Source of the DNA: Nocardiopsis sp. CNR-923
GTDB lineage: Bacteria > Actinomycetota > Actinomycetes > Streptosporangiales > Streptosporangiaceae
Direction of reading: 5' to 3'
NCBI RefSeq assembly: GCF_001942255.1
Contig: NZ_MKKC01000142.1
Span: 62,001 to 126,000 of the forward strand
Length of the DNA stretch: 64,000 bases
Below, piece by piece: positions 8,493 to 17,164 of this stretch; positions within the stretch are counted from its first letter, which is position 1; each line of letters starts with the position of its first letter. Under the pieces are notes generated by a model. The model was given only the letters and a program-made list of their open reading frames with translations, made no database searches and was not told the origin of the DNA. Made by a program: the position numbers and the translations under genes.

Positions 8493-9403
8493 ATGAGTGG
8501 CGTGTACTCCCTGGTGCCCTTCGCCGCGGCGCTGGTGTCGACGCTCGTGGTGCTGACGGCCTGCTACGGCGCCTACCTCACGTTGTCCCACACCCGGGTC
8601 CGGGTGGACGACCCCGCCGCGCTGCCACCGCGCACCCGGTCGGACCGGACGTTCGTCCTGCACCGGATCACCGAGCGATCGGACGGCCGTTCGCCCGGTC
8701 GGTGCTGATCTGGCTGGGCGAGCGGCGACGCGCGGCGATCAACGAGCGGATCGACGCGGCGGGCCGTCCCGAGGGCCTCACGGTGCAACGCTACGTCCGG
8801 CGCAAGATCGGCGAGGTGGCGCTGTACGGGGGAGTCGGCGTGCTCATGCTGCTGTCGGGCAACGCGCTGATGGCGGTGATCGTGGCCGCGTTCGCCGGGC
8901 TGACCGACCTCAACCTGTACCTGGAGGGGCAGGAACGCTCGGACCGTGTGCAGTCCCAGTTGCCGGACTTCCTGGACGTGCTCGCGGTGACGGTGAGCGC
9001 GGGGATGTCCTTCCGGGCGGCGTTGGCGCGGGTCGCCGAGTCGATGCCGGGTGTGCTGTCCGAGGAGTTCTCGCTGGCGCTCCAGCAGATGGAGCTGGGA
9101 ACCTCTCGCCGGGAGGCGTTCGAGGCCCTGCGCAAACGCAACCGCAACGAGTCGCTGAGCAAGTTCGTGACCGCGATCCAGCAGGCGGAGGAGCTGGGCG
9201 CCCCGCTCAGCGACACCCTGGTGGACATCAGTCAGGACATGCGCAGGGCCGACGCGCAGTACATGCGGCGCAAGGCGCAGCGGATGAACCCCAGGGTGAC
9301 GATGGTGACCGCGGTGACGCTGCTGCCGGGCCTGCTGATCCTCGTCGTGGGCTCCATGTTCCTGGGCACCGAGGTCAACCTCGGCGCGATCCTGGGCGGG
9401 TGA
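8493..9403 (+). CDS. tadC: TadC-like inner-membrane platform protein, one apparent frameshift
   Basis: The ATG is at 8493. The first helix region is SLVPFAAALVSTLVVLTACYG. The frame breaks near 8676, and one restored base (GAG CGN ATC GGA) gives RITERIGRPFARSVLIWLGERR. The rest is a T2SSF domain with helices around EVALYGGVGVLMLLSGNALM and VTAVTLLPGLLILVVGSMFL. It has the motif PDFLDVLAVTVSAGMSFRAAL typical of TadC. The mended length is about 303 residues. It is the last gene of this Tad block, and its stop codon lies inside the stem of the terminator that follows. Confidence 0.87.
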
Positions 9404-9440
9404 CCGCGTCCCCCGAAGCGACGCGGGGGACGCGGTCACC
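9399..9440. terminator. Bidirectional terminator between tadC and the nitroreductase gene
   Basis: GGTGACCGCGTCCCCCG (9399-9415) pairs perfectly with 9424-9440 around an 8-base loop, a 17-bp GC-rich stem. It lies between two convergent genes and contains the tadC stop codon. No U-tract is obvious, as is common in actinomycetes. Confidence 0.75.
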
Positions 9441-9456
9441 GGGCCAGGCCCCGCGG

Positions 9457-10380
9457 TCACCCCCCGGCGGGGGCCGTCGGCGGGAACGGGATGGCCGCCA
9501 GGGTCGGGAACAGCTCGGACTCCTCGTAGTCCAGGTGCGCTTCCAGCTCCTCGGCCATCCGGTCCAGGTCGGTGCGCAGCCGCACGGGGTCGGCCGTGGA
9601 CAGGTCGCGGAGCAGGTCCTGGAGTTCACCGCGCAGACGGTTGACCGTACGGTGCTCGGCCCTCAGCCGCCCCAGCACGCCCGCGAGGTCGGGGTCCTGC
9701 TTCTCCAGGTGGGGGAACATGAACTCCTCGCCGTCGTGGTGGAAGCTGAGGGACTCGCAGAAGGCCAGGCAGTGCTGGCGCAGCTGGAGGTTGAGTCCGA
9801 GTGGCGCGGTCCCCTCGGCCCCGGCGTCCCGATCAGCCAGGTAGGCCTCCGCCTCGGACCTGACGTGGTCGAGCTGTGAACGCAACCAGGTGTGCACCTC
9901 GACGAGTTTGTCGGCGAGGGTGGCGACCCCGCCCCCGACGTGGTGGCGTTCCAGCGAGACGAGCGGGATCACCCGATCGGTTCTCGCCTGGTAATCGCCG
10001 TATCCCGGGACCCGTTCGACGACCTCGGTGAACACCCGGTCCCGTTCGCCGCCCTCCAAGGGGACGGCGACCGCGCCGAACTCCCGCGTGCCCAACTCCA
10101 CGCGCACCATCGGATGGGAGAGCAGGTTGTGGAACCAGTCGGGGTGGCGGTCGGCGCCGGCCGCCGAGCCGACGACGAACAGGCGGCCACCGAGACGTAC
10201 GTACCCCAGCGGGGTGGTGTGCTCGCGGCCGGAGCGCGCGCCGACGGTGGTCAGGAGCAGCAGGTCGCCGCCCTCGAACATGCCGCCGACACGGCCGCCG
10301 TTGGCGCGGAACTCCGCCACGACGGGAAGGTTGAAATCGCTGACGTGGGGTTCGGGTCGGACGTGGGGGTTCTGTGGCAT
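9457..10380 (-). CDS. F420-type nitroreductase fused to a hemerythrin HHE domain
   Basis: A predicted protein of 307 residues, with ATG at 10380. Residues about 15-150 match the deazaflavin-dependent nitroreductase (Ddn-like) family: GDLLLLTTVGARSGREHTTP, then LFVVGSAAGADRHPDWFHNL, then VRVELGTREFGAVAVPL. After a linker, residues about 165-300 form a hemerythrin-like four-helix bundle with iron-ligand candidates in HTWLRSQLDHV, SFHHDGEEFMFPHLE, LRAEHRTVNRL and HLDYEESELFP. The first half should bind F420, and the second should bind a di-iron centre that senses O2 or NO. The frame is intact, so the fusion is real. The substrate is unknown. Confidence 0.85.
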   Translation of the reverse strand: MPQNPHVRPEPHVSDFNLPVVAEFRANGGRVGGMFEGGDLLLLTTVGARSGREHTTPLGYVRLGGRLFVVGSAAGADRHPDWFHNLLSHPMVRVELGTREFGAVAVPLEGGERDRVFTEVVERVPGYGDYQARTDRVIPLVSLERHHVGGGVATLADKLVEVHTWLRSQLDHVRSEAEAYLADRDAGAEGTAPLGLNLQLRQHCLAFCESLSFHHDGEEFMFPHLEKQDPDLAGVLGRLRAEHRTVNRLRGELQDLLRDLSTADPVRLRTDLDRMAEELEAHLDYEESELFPTLAAIPFPPTAPAGG

Positions 10381-10741
10381 ACGAATCTCCTTCGACGATG
10401 GTGGTGTGGGGCGACCATCCCCGGAGGCGTCCTCGGCGGCCGCGAGCGCGGGCGGCGGGCGGGGCCGTCCACGGCCTGGAGCACCCGTGCGGCGGACGGG
10501 GCCGGGAGGGCATGACAGGAGTCCGGGCAGGCCGGTGACGGTTCGGGGCGGTCGCGAGGGTCGACGTCAGGGGCGTGGCGGTGGCCTACGCCGACGGGAC
10601 GGACCTCAGACGCTGGACGCGCGGTGTGCTCTGCTCACGGCTGGCTCCCCAGGACTCGCGGCGCCTCCATACCGCCCGACCGGCCCACTTCTCTTGATCG
10701 GGGGCACGCGGCACCGCGGGCAGCCTACCGGAGACGCAGGG

Positions 10742-10757
10742 GTAGGGCCAGCCCTAC
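10742..10757. promoter_or_regulatory. 16-bp palindrome upstream of the DUF418 gene
   Basis: GTAGGGCCAGCCCTAC has perfect 7-base arms around CA. It lies 85 bases upstream of the DUF418 start, in a 462-bp spacer that otherwise shows no gene. It is probably an operator for the DUF418 gene, but the regulator is not identified. Confidence 0.45.
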
Positions 10758-10842
10758 GGGAAAGGGTCGCCCGGGCGGGATGGGACGCCGCCGCCTCGCT
10801 CCGTAGCGTTCTCCAGGAACGATTCGAGCGGAAGGAAAGCTT

Positions 10843-12017
10843 ATGGACCGCCCCCCTCCGGATGTCCGGACGCCACCCGCGCCGACCCGTGTGCTCGCCC
10901 CCGACATCGCCCGCGGCTTCATGCTGTTGTTCATCGCGTTGGCGAACGCCCAGTTCTTCCTCACCGGCTCCGACCTGGTGCGGTCGGCCGCCGACCAGGC
11001 GGTGGCGGTGGTGCAGGGCGTGGCGGTGAACGGACGCGCGATCCCCCTCTTCGCGTTCGTGTTCGGGTACGGCCTGACGCAGATCCTGTCCCGGGTGCGC
11101 GGCGCCGGCGGCGGCTGGGTCCAGGCGCGGGTTTTGCTGCGTCGGCGCGGCTGGGTGCTGCTGGCGATCGGTTTCGCGCACGCCGCCCTGTTCCTGCCCG
11201 TGGACATCGTCGGCACGTACGGACTGACCGCGCTGGTCTTCGTCGGACTGCTCCGGGCGAGGGACTCGGTGCTGCTGTGGACCGCGGGGCTGACCGCCGC
11301 CCTCGCGACCGCCGGCACGGCGGCGTTGGCGCTCCTGCTGTCGTCGGGCGGGGACGGAACCTCGGCCGCTCCCCCGTCCCTGACCCAGGAATCGTTCTGG
11401 GTCGCCGCCGGTGAACGGCTCCAGGAGTGGCTGCTCTACACGCCGTTCACGATGCTGCTGGACACGTTGCCGATGGTCCTGGTCGGCATGTGGGCGGCGC
11501 GGCGCCGCGTGTTGGAGGATCCCGGCGCGCACCTCGGCCCGTTGGCGCGCACGGCCGTGGTCGGGCTCGGGATCGCGGTGGTCGTCGGACTCCCGGACGC
11601 CCTGGTGACCGCGCGGTTGCTTCCGGCTCCGTCACCGGTCACCGCGGTGACGCTCGCGGTGACCCATGACGCCGCAGGTTGGGCGGGCGGGCTGGGGTGG
11701 GCGTGCGTGATCGCCCTGGCCGCGTGGCGGATCGGCGAACGTCGCGGCCCGGTCGTGTCCGCCGTGGCCGCTGTCGGCCAGCGCTCGCTCAGCTGCTATC
11801 TGCTCCAGTCCGTGGTGTTCACGCTGGTCTTCGCGCCCTACGGCCTGGGCCTGGGCGCGACACTGAACCTCACGGGAGCCGCGGTGGTGGCCGTGGGAAC
11901 GTGGCTCGGAACCGTGGTTCTGGCGGGGGCCTGCACCGGTCCGGCAGGCGCGGTCCCGCCGAGGTGCTGCTGCGGCGTCTGGCCTACGCGCGCACGGCGC
12001 ACGTCCCCAGTCGGTGA
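10843..12017 (+). CDS. DUF418 membrane protein, one apparent frameshift
   Basis: The ATG at 10843 follows GGAAGGAAAGCTT. The protein begins RVLAPDIARGFMLLFIALAN, the DUF418 opening, then has about ten hydrophobic helices. LLDTLPMVLVGMWAARR and GQRSLSCYLLQSVVFTLVF are characteristic. Near 11930 the frame slips, and one base in GGGGC(C)CTGCAC restores the family C-terminus HRSGRRGPAEVLLRRLAYAR, ending at 12017. The mended length is about 391 residues. DUF418 proteins are membrane proteins of unknown function, related to acyltransferase-type membrane proteins. The following 338 bases to 12355 hold no gene I trust. Confidence 0.82.
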
Positions 12018-12355
12018 ACACCACGGGTGAGGGGGTCGGTGGAGGACGGGTGGACCGTCGTGATCGCAGGTGCTTGTCCTGCTCGACCGGACCCGCCCGC
12101 TCGTTGCCGGTCCCCCGGGCGTGCGAACCGAGCACGGTCGGCCCATCCGACCTCGGCGACCGTGCTCCGGCCCGCCGATGCCGCGTCCGCGGATGAGGCC
12201 GATCTCGATCAGCGCTCCGCAGACCGCGGGCACCTCACGGCGAATCGGCCCCGCCTCCGTTCCCTCTGACACATAATGGCGAACGGAGGCGGATCCGCGG
12301 CGGGCCCTCCACCGCCGGGGCCGTGCCGTCCCTTGGCGCCAGGAGAGGAGCGCGC

Positions 12356-13021
12356 GTGAGGAGGGTCACGTCGGACCAGACGGGTGTGGACGAACACGGC
12401 ACCATCACGTACGAGGGCGTGCCCTTCACCGGCGAGTCGATCTGCACCGGAGCGGGCGGCCGGCTGGAGGAACTGGTCACCTACCGCGACGGCCGCGAGC
12501 ACGGACCGTGGCTGGAATGGTACCCGGACGGCACGCCACGTGCGCAGGGCGAGTGCCACCATGAGCGCGGGGTGGTCAACCTGTGGCGTGAGTGGCACGC
12601 GAACGGCCGGATCTCCCTGGAGGAGGTGCGCACCCCCGAGGGCCACCTGGCCACCAGCCGGGAGTGGGACGACGCGGGCTCCCTGATCCGGGACACGTTC
12701 TGCGCCCACTCGTCCGGCGGCGCGGCCAGGGTGCCCGGGGACGACCTGGAAGAGGGGCCCGACGGCGTGCTCGTCGCGGGCGTCCCGTTCACCGGCGAGG
12801 CGTTCGCGACCGACGCCGCCGGCATGGTCGTCGCCTTCACGTGCTACGTCGACGGCGCGGTGCGGGGTCCGCGGTACACCTGGCATCCCAACGGCGTGAT
12901 CCGGTCCGAGGAGCACGTGCGCGCGGGGTCGGCGGTCAGCGGGCGGCGACGCTGGGGGCCCGACGGGGTGCGCGTCCGCGAGGAGGAGACCGCCGGACCG
13001 GCGGCCCCGGACCACGGGTGA
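12356..13021 (+). CDS. MORN-like (YwqK-type) repeat protein
   Basis: A predicted protein of 221 residues. The GTG start at 12356 has AGGAGAGGAG ending six bases upstream. The chain is made of MORN-like units such as YRDGREHGPWLEWYPDGTPR, LWREWHANGRISLE and YVDGAVRGPRYTWHPNGVIR. The unit around GVPFTGESICTGAGGRLEE recurs at about residue 140 as GVPFTGEAFATDAAGMVVA, so the gene contains an internal duplication. Related proteins (YwqK) are annotated as antitoxin components, but no toxin partner is seen next to it. The function is unknown. The 347 bases downstream to the ArsR gene show no feature. Confidence 0.75.
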   Translation: MRRVTSDQTGVDEHGTITYEGVPFTGESICTGAGGRLEELVTYRDGREHGPWLEWYPDGTPRAQGECHHERGVVNLWREWHANGRISLEEVRTPEGHLATSREWDDAGSLIRDTFCAHSSGGAARVPGDDLEEGPDGVLVAGVPFTGEAFATDAAGMVVAFTCYVDGAVRGPRYTWHPNGVIRSEEHVRAGSAVSGRRRWGPDGVRVREEETAGPAAPDHG

Positions 13022-13368
13022 GTCGCCCGCGCCCCGCGACCGCGCCTCGGGCGCTCGGGCGCCCCCGACAGCACCGGGCCGTGGAGATACCGGGCCCACG
13101 ACGAGAACGCCAGAAAGGCCAGGGTCCCGAACGTACGACAGGACGCCGAGGACGGTCGCCTCGGTGACCTCAGCCGGGTCCTGGAGGACGAGTCGCACCA
13201 CGAGCGAGAATTCGACCACGGAGCACGCACGGGGTTGGCCGGTACCGGTGACCCACCCCGTATGGACGCCGTGTACGGGCACCAGCGGCGATTGACGCAC
13301 GCGATCCCGAACCCGACCAGTTGCTGGGACTTGGTTCCACAGCGAAGCCGAGACTCTCCTGACACGCC

Positions 13369-13707
13369 TCACGGCGCCTGGTGGCCGCCGTTCCACGCGT
13401 CCCGACAGGCGAGCACACACTCCAGCAAACCGGGAAACCTGCCCTCCAACTCCTCCTCGCGCAGGGAGACGAAGCACCGCGTGCCCTCGGTTCGGCTCTG
13501 GACGACCCCGGCGTTGCGCAGGATCTTCAGGTGATGGCTCAGCGTCGACTGGGCGATCGGCAGGTCGATGTCCTTCCACGCCCGTTCGCCCTCCATCGCC
13601 GCGAGCATGCGCACGATCCGCAGGCGGGTCGGTTCCGCGAGCGCCGACAGGACCGTGACCAGCTCCACGTCCTCGACGGCCGGATGCGTGTGCTCCCTGG
13701 GCGCCAA
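13369..13707 (-). CDS. ArsR-family repressor
   Basis: A predicted protein of 112 residues. The chosen start is TTG at 13707 with GAGGAGG about six bases upstream, although the frame is open further. The winged helix is clear: LVTVLSALAEPTRLRIVRML, then IAQSTLSHHLKILRNAGVV as recognition helix, then SRTEGTRCFVSLREEELEGR as wing. It lacks the CVC metal site of classical ArsR, so the signal may not be a metal. It is divergent from an LLM flavin oxidoreductase, with a 25-bp palindrome between them, and probably represses both itself and that gene. Confidence 0.87.
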   Translation of the reverse strand: MAPREHTHPAVEDVELVTVLSALAEPTRLRIVRMLAAMEGERAWKDIDLPIAQSTLSHHLKILRNAGVVQSRTEGTRCFVSLREEELEGRFPGLLECVLACRDAWNGGHQAP

Positions 13708-13783
13708 GGCACACCTCCTCGTGCTGACCCGGCGGCGGCCGGACGGGATGTGGATCGCGGTCAGGAATGAGTGTAGCTTCGAT

Positions 13784-13808
13784 ATTCGATGTTCGTCGAA
13801 CATCGAAT
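13784..13808. promoter_or_regulatory. 25-bp perfect palindromic operator, ArsR/LLM spacer
   Basis: ATTCGATGTTCG (13784-13795) and its exact reverse complement (13797-13808) flank one T. This 12-1-12 layout is close to the 12-2-12 operators of ArsR/SmtB repressors. It lies between the two divergent starts (13707 and 13897). Confidence 0.75.
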
Positions 13809-13896
13809 GTGCACGCCCGTCGGGCTCGGACCACCCGGTCCCCCGCACGGGCCACCGCCGCAGGAACCGCTCGCTCACCGGGGGAAGAGGGCCGCC

Positions 13897-14910
13897 ATGT
13901 CCACAGTCGCGCTGTCCGTGCTCGACCACGCCACGATCATCGAGGGCTCCAACCCCGGGGACTCGCTGCGCTCCGCGCGGGAGCTCGCCCAACATCTGGA
14001 GACCTGGGGTTACACGCGGTTCTGGCTGTCCGAGCACCACAACATGCGCGCCATCGCGAGCGCGGCAACCTCGGTCGCGCTCGGGTTCGTCGCCGAGGGC
14101 ACGTCCACGATCCGCGTCGGCGCGGGCGGGGTCATGCTCCCCAACCACTCCCCGCTGGTGATCGCCGAGCAGTTCGGAACACTGGAGTCCCTGTACCCCG
14201 GACGGATCGACCTCGGCCTGGGCCGAGCTCCGGGAACCGACCCCCGTACCATGCGTGCGCTGCGCCGCGACCGGACCACCTCGTCCACCTTCCCCAGCGA
14301 CGTCCAGGAGCTGCGCGCCTACTTCGAACCGACCGAGCCGGGCCAGCCCGTCCGCGCGGTACCGGGAGAGGGGCTGCGCGTGCCGCTGTGGATCCTGGGC
14401 TCAAGCCTCTTCGGCGCCCAGCTCGCCGCGCAGCTCGGCCTGCCGTACGCGTTCGCTTCCCACTTCGCGCCGGACGCCCTGTACGAAGCGCTCAGGGCCT
14501 ACCGGACGGACTTTCGCCCCTCCGAACAGGCGGGCGAGCCGTACGCGATGGCGGGGGTGAACGTGGTCGTCGCCGACACCGACGCGGAGGCGCGGCGCCT
14601 GTTCACCTCGATGCAGCAGCAGTTCCTCGGCATCGTGCGCGGCGACCGGGGTCTGCTCCGCCCGCCGGTGGAGAGCCTGGACACGCTCTGGCGGCCGGGC
14701 GAGAAGGAGCGCGTCGACGGGACACTGCGCTACTCGTTCGTGGGGTCACCGGAGACCGTGCTCGCGGGACTGGAGCGGTTCCTCGCCGACACCGGGGTGG
14801 ACGAACTGATGGTGTCGACGATGATCCACGACCAGAAGGCGCGGCTTCGGTCGTACGAGGCCTTGGCGGACATGTTCGACCTGGAGGGGCCCGGCGTGGA
14901 CCTGGTCTGA
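13897..14910 (+). CDS. LLM-class flavin-dependent oxidoreductase (luciferase-like, MsnO8 type)
   Basis: A predicted protein of 337 residues, ATG at 13897 with GGGGAAGAGG upstream. It opens STVALSVLDHATIIEGSNPG and continues with YTRFWLSEHHNM, GAGGVMLPNHSPLVIAEQFG and RIDLGLGRAPGTD, all hallmarks of the bacterial luciferase-like TIM barrel. Such enzymes use FMNH2 (or F420) to oxidise small organic substrates in the cytosol. The full length is normal and the frame intact. It is controlled, by inference, by the divergent ArsR repressor. The substrate is not indicated. Confidence 0.88.
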   Translation: MSTVALSVLDHATIIEGSNPGDSLRSARELAQHLETWGYTRFWLSEHHNMRAIASAATSVALGFVAEGTSTIRVGAGGVMLPNHSPLVIAEQFGTLESLYPGRIDLGLGRAPGTDPRTMRALRRDRTTSSTFPSDVQELRAYFEPTEPGQPVRAVPGEGLRVPLWILGSSLFGAQLAAQLGLPYAFASHFAPDALYEALRAYRTDFRPSEQAGEPYAMAGVNVVVADTDAEARRLFTSMQQQFLGIVRGDRGLLRPPVESLDTLWRPGEKERVDGTLRYSFVGSPETVLAGLERFLADTGVDELMVSTMIHDQKARLRSYEALADMFDLEGPGVDLV

Positions 14911-14973
14911 CCACGAAGGAGGGCACGCACGGCCGGGTCGGTACGGGTGGCCGGTCCCAGGCCCGGGAACGGG

Positions 14974-15219
14974 TCAACCGCCTCCGCCGCCGTCACCACC
15001 GCCGAGGCCGTCCGAATCGCCGCCTCCGCCGTCACCTCCGAACCCGCCTCCGCCCGGCCCGGTCCCGAACCCGCCTCCCCGTCCGTCGCCCGCCGAGCTC
15101 GACGACCCCTGGCACAGCTCCGCGAACGAACACAGGTCGCGGAGGTCGTGGGTCCGCGAGGAAGCGTCCACGGTCAGGGACGGGACAGCGTCGACGGGAG
15201 AGGACCGGAGGACCGCCAA
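14974..15219 (-). CDS. Possible glycine-rich protein end, uncertain
   Basis: A frame with good third-position G/C encodes a short region (SLTVDASSRTHDLRDLCSFA) followed by a Gly-rich tail of about 35 residues ending at 14974. A TTG at 15219 could start an 81-residue protein, but the coding signal upstream to about 15524 is split among frames. It could be the end of a longer gene broken by indels. I do not recognise it. Nothing else is evident between 14911 and 15765. Confidence 0.3.
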   Translation of the reverse strand: MAVLRSSPVDAVPSLTVDASSRTHDLRDLCSFAELCQGSSSSAGDGRGGGFGTGPGGGGFGGDGGGGDSDGLGGGDGGGGG

Positions 15220-15765
15220 GCGCCGCGGGCTGACCCGCGTGCGCCCCGCCGGAGAGGACGGCCGCCGTCGTCATCGGAAGGATTTCGCCACCGTCGACCA
15301 CGCCCCTTGCCTTCCTCGTCCGGAGTGGACCCGCCGTGGGGACGAGGGCCGGCCAGGACATCCACCACCAGGAACGTGGTCGTGCGCGAAGGTGGGGTGG
15401 TCGTCCGCCTTCGCCCATGGCGCTCGACGAGACCGCGTGCGATCATGGTCACCCGCTGAGCACTCATCGTGACCCCGGACGGCAGGAACGTGATCGAGTC
15501 CCGACGCGCGCCCCGGCGCGACACCAGGCGGCAACCAGCCTGTGGACGGTGTGTGTCCGTGACCGACCGGGGGAATCATGAACGCACGTGGCCACATCCG
15601 GCCAGGGGCCGCGCCCGCACCCGGTCATGTGCCGGATAGTGGGATTGGGTGAGTGGGCATGCCGCACACGAACCCCCGGTAGCCCCGTGCGATCCGTCGT
15701 TCCCCAACGAGCAAGAGACCACGCCGACGTGGTGCACAAGACCCTCTCCCCTAGGAGCCACCTCC

Positions 15766-16014
15766 ATGAGCAGTCTGACGAAGCTCTGGGTAGTCCTCAG
15801 TACCCGAACCTGCCCATCCCCTCGGAGGAACGACCGCGGTGGCGGAATGGTCGAGTACGCCGCCATCATCATCCTCGTCGCGGCGATCGCGACTGCGGTC
15901 TACCAGCTCGGACTGGCCGGTCGGATCAGCGACGGAATCGGCGGAGCGATCATGGGAGTCCTTCAGGGTTCACCGGACGCCCCGCTGGTCCAGCCCGCCG
16001 AGACGACCCCCTGA
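15766..16014 (+). CDS. flp: Flp/Fap-type major pilin
   Basis: A predicted protein of 82 residues, ATG at 15766 with AGGAG at 15753-15757. A leader with SPRRNDRGG is followed by GMVEYAAIIILVAAIATAVY, the Flp pilin core with the Glu at position 5 of the hydrophobic helix. A short tail rich in Pro/Ala follows. In Tad systems a prepilin peptidase cuts before this helix and thousands of copies form the fibre. It lies 6.4 kb from tadABC. No prepilin peptidase gene is seen in the window. The same helix pattern recurs in the fusion protein at 17730. Confidence 0.85.
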   Translation: MSSLTKLWVVLSTRTCPSPRRNDRGGGMVEYAAIIILVAAIATAVYQLGLAGRISDGIGGAIMGVLQGSPDAPLVQPAETTP

Positions 16015-16069
16015 TTCCAAGCGATAAGACCTGCTTCCGTCGCACTGAGACTCAGCCCCAACGATGATG

Positions 16070-16086
16070 TTGACAAAATACGTCAA
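16070..16086. promoter_or_regulatory. TTGAC-N7-GTCAA inverted repeat before the OmpA-like gene
   Basis: TTGAC (16070-16074) and GTCAA (16082-16086) are inverted around seven AT-rich bases. The repeat overlaps the in-frame ATGs at 16064 and 16067, which argues for the later start at 16106. The role is inferred. Confidence 0.3.
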
Positions 16087-16105
16087 ACAAGGCGGGAAGA
16101 TGCCG

Positions 16106-17155
16106 ATGCCCGTGACTCGTGGTTCTCACATCGGCCGCGTTCGATCAAACCTCCGATCGGGTTTGATTATTACTCTGACGATGCTCCTGACCGCTGGCTG
16201 CGTGGTCGGTTCGGATACGGCCACCCAGGACACCGAAGAACGATGGCCAGGCCAAAACTCAGCCAGCCCATCAATTCCCACAGACGGCAATGCGAGATCA
16301 GAAGTCGTTGCGAGTAGTTCAACCTCATCCACTGTGATCGACCACCATTTTCAGCTTGACGTGTACGCATTGGAAAACGTCGGAGATGAATTACTGAGAC
16401 TTCGTCTCGGCGCGACGAATAATTCCGAACGCAGCTTTCCCCTTAACAGCGGCCTTGGCGATCCTGACAACCCACAGTCCGCGACAGGAATCACCTTGCT
16501 CGACATGGAATCGAGAAAACGCCATCTCAATTTCCAGCAGAGCGACGGATCGTGTTTCTGTTCTCCAACCAGCGGGAACATCCCCAGCGGTGAGACCTTG
16601 GAAATGTGGATCATCTACCCACAGCCACCAGCGGGAGTGGATTCCATGACGATCACCACTCCGCTGACCCCGCCTCTCTTGGACGTACCGATCAGCGAGT
16701 CCGCCGATAGAATCGAAAATCCCGGTCTCAGCGAGCCGAGAATCATCGACATCATCAACATCAGCGACAACTTGGAGGATCAGACTGGTCGAACTGAGAG
16801 CTCCGATGAGGTCAGCATTCTCCTTTCGTCCGATGTCCTCTTCGGGACTAACAGTGCGGAACTCAACTCAACAACTGAGGAGATCCTGCAACAGGTAGCC
16901 CGTGAGATCGACGATGCTGACGCCGATGTCGTGAGTGTCGACGGACACGCCGACAACACTGGCAACGAAACGGTGAACTTGCCACTGTCGCGGGAACGCG
17001 CCGAGGCTGTTGAATCCGCTTTGAGTGAACTCGTCACAAACGACGGAGTAACCTTTGACATCGAGGGCCATGGGTCCAGCGACCCCATCGCCAGCAACGA
17101 AACCGATGAGGGCCGTGAAAGAAACCGTAGAGTCAGCGTTACTTTCGAAAAGTAG
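16106..17155 (+). CDS. Lipoprotein with OmpA-type peptidoglycan-binding domain
   Basis: A predicted protein of 349 residues. The start at 16106 has GGGAAG six bases upstream. A lipoprotein signal with lipobox LTAGC anchors it outside the membrane. Residues about 90-220 are a domain shared with the next gene, including SDGSCFCSPTSG and ending LLDVPIS. Residues about 250-349 are an OmpA-like domain (DVLFGTNSAEL, VSVDGHADNTGNETVN, LSRERAEAVESAL, GRERNRRVSV), which in known proteins binds peptidoglycan. The gene is much AT-richer than its neighbours, suggesting transfer. It probably anchors something to the wall at the Tad pilus site. Confidence 0.82.
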   Translation: MPVTRGSHIGRVRSNLRSGLIITLTMLLTAGCVVGSDTATQDTEERWPGQNSASPSIPTDGNARSEVVASSSTSSTVIDHHFQLDVYALENVGDELLRLRLGATNNSERSFPLNSGLGDPDNPQSATGITLLDMESRKRHLNFQQSDGSCFCSPTSGNIPSGETLEMWIIYPQPPAGVDSMTITTPLTPPLLDVPISESADRIENPGLSEPRIIDIINISDNLEDQTGRTESSDEVSILLSSDVLFGTNSAELNSTTEEILQQVAREIDDADADVVSVDGHADNTGNETVNLPLSRERAEAVESALSELVTNDGVTFDIEGHGSSDPIASNETDEGRERNRRVSVTFEK

Positions 17156-17164
17156 GGGCGCACA

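Noticed and set aside
11838..12272. Possible minus-strand gene after the DUF418 gene
   Set aside because: The first 30 codons look plausible (MSEGTEAGPIRREVPAVCGA), but the rest overlaps the DUF418 end in antisense and shows no family.
12209..13855. Long minus-strand ORF of 548 codons
   Set aside because: It is antisense to the MORN-like gene and ArsR region, and its composition is that of a shadow frame with no domain.
14980..15090. Repeat-like CCGCCTCCGCC stretch considered as a tandem repeat or CRISPR
   Set aside because: Units are irregular and fit Gly codons of a minus-strand frame; no spacers.
15174..15597. Two overlapping minus-strand ORFs upstream of the Gly-rich frame
   Set aside because: Coding bias is patchy and neither gives a recognisable domain; recorded only as a possible extension of the uncertain gene at 14974.
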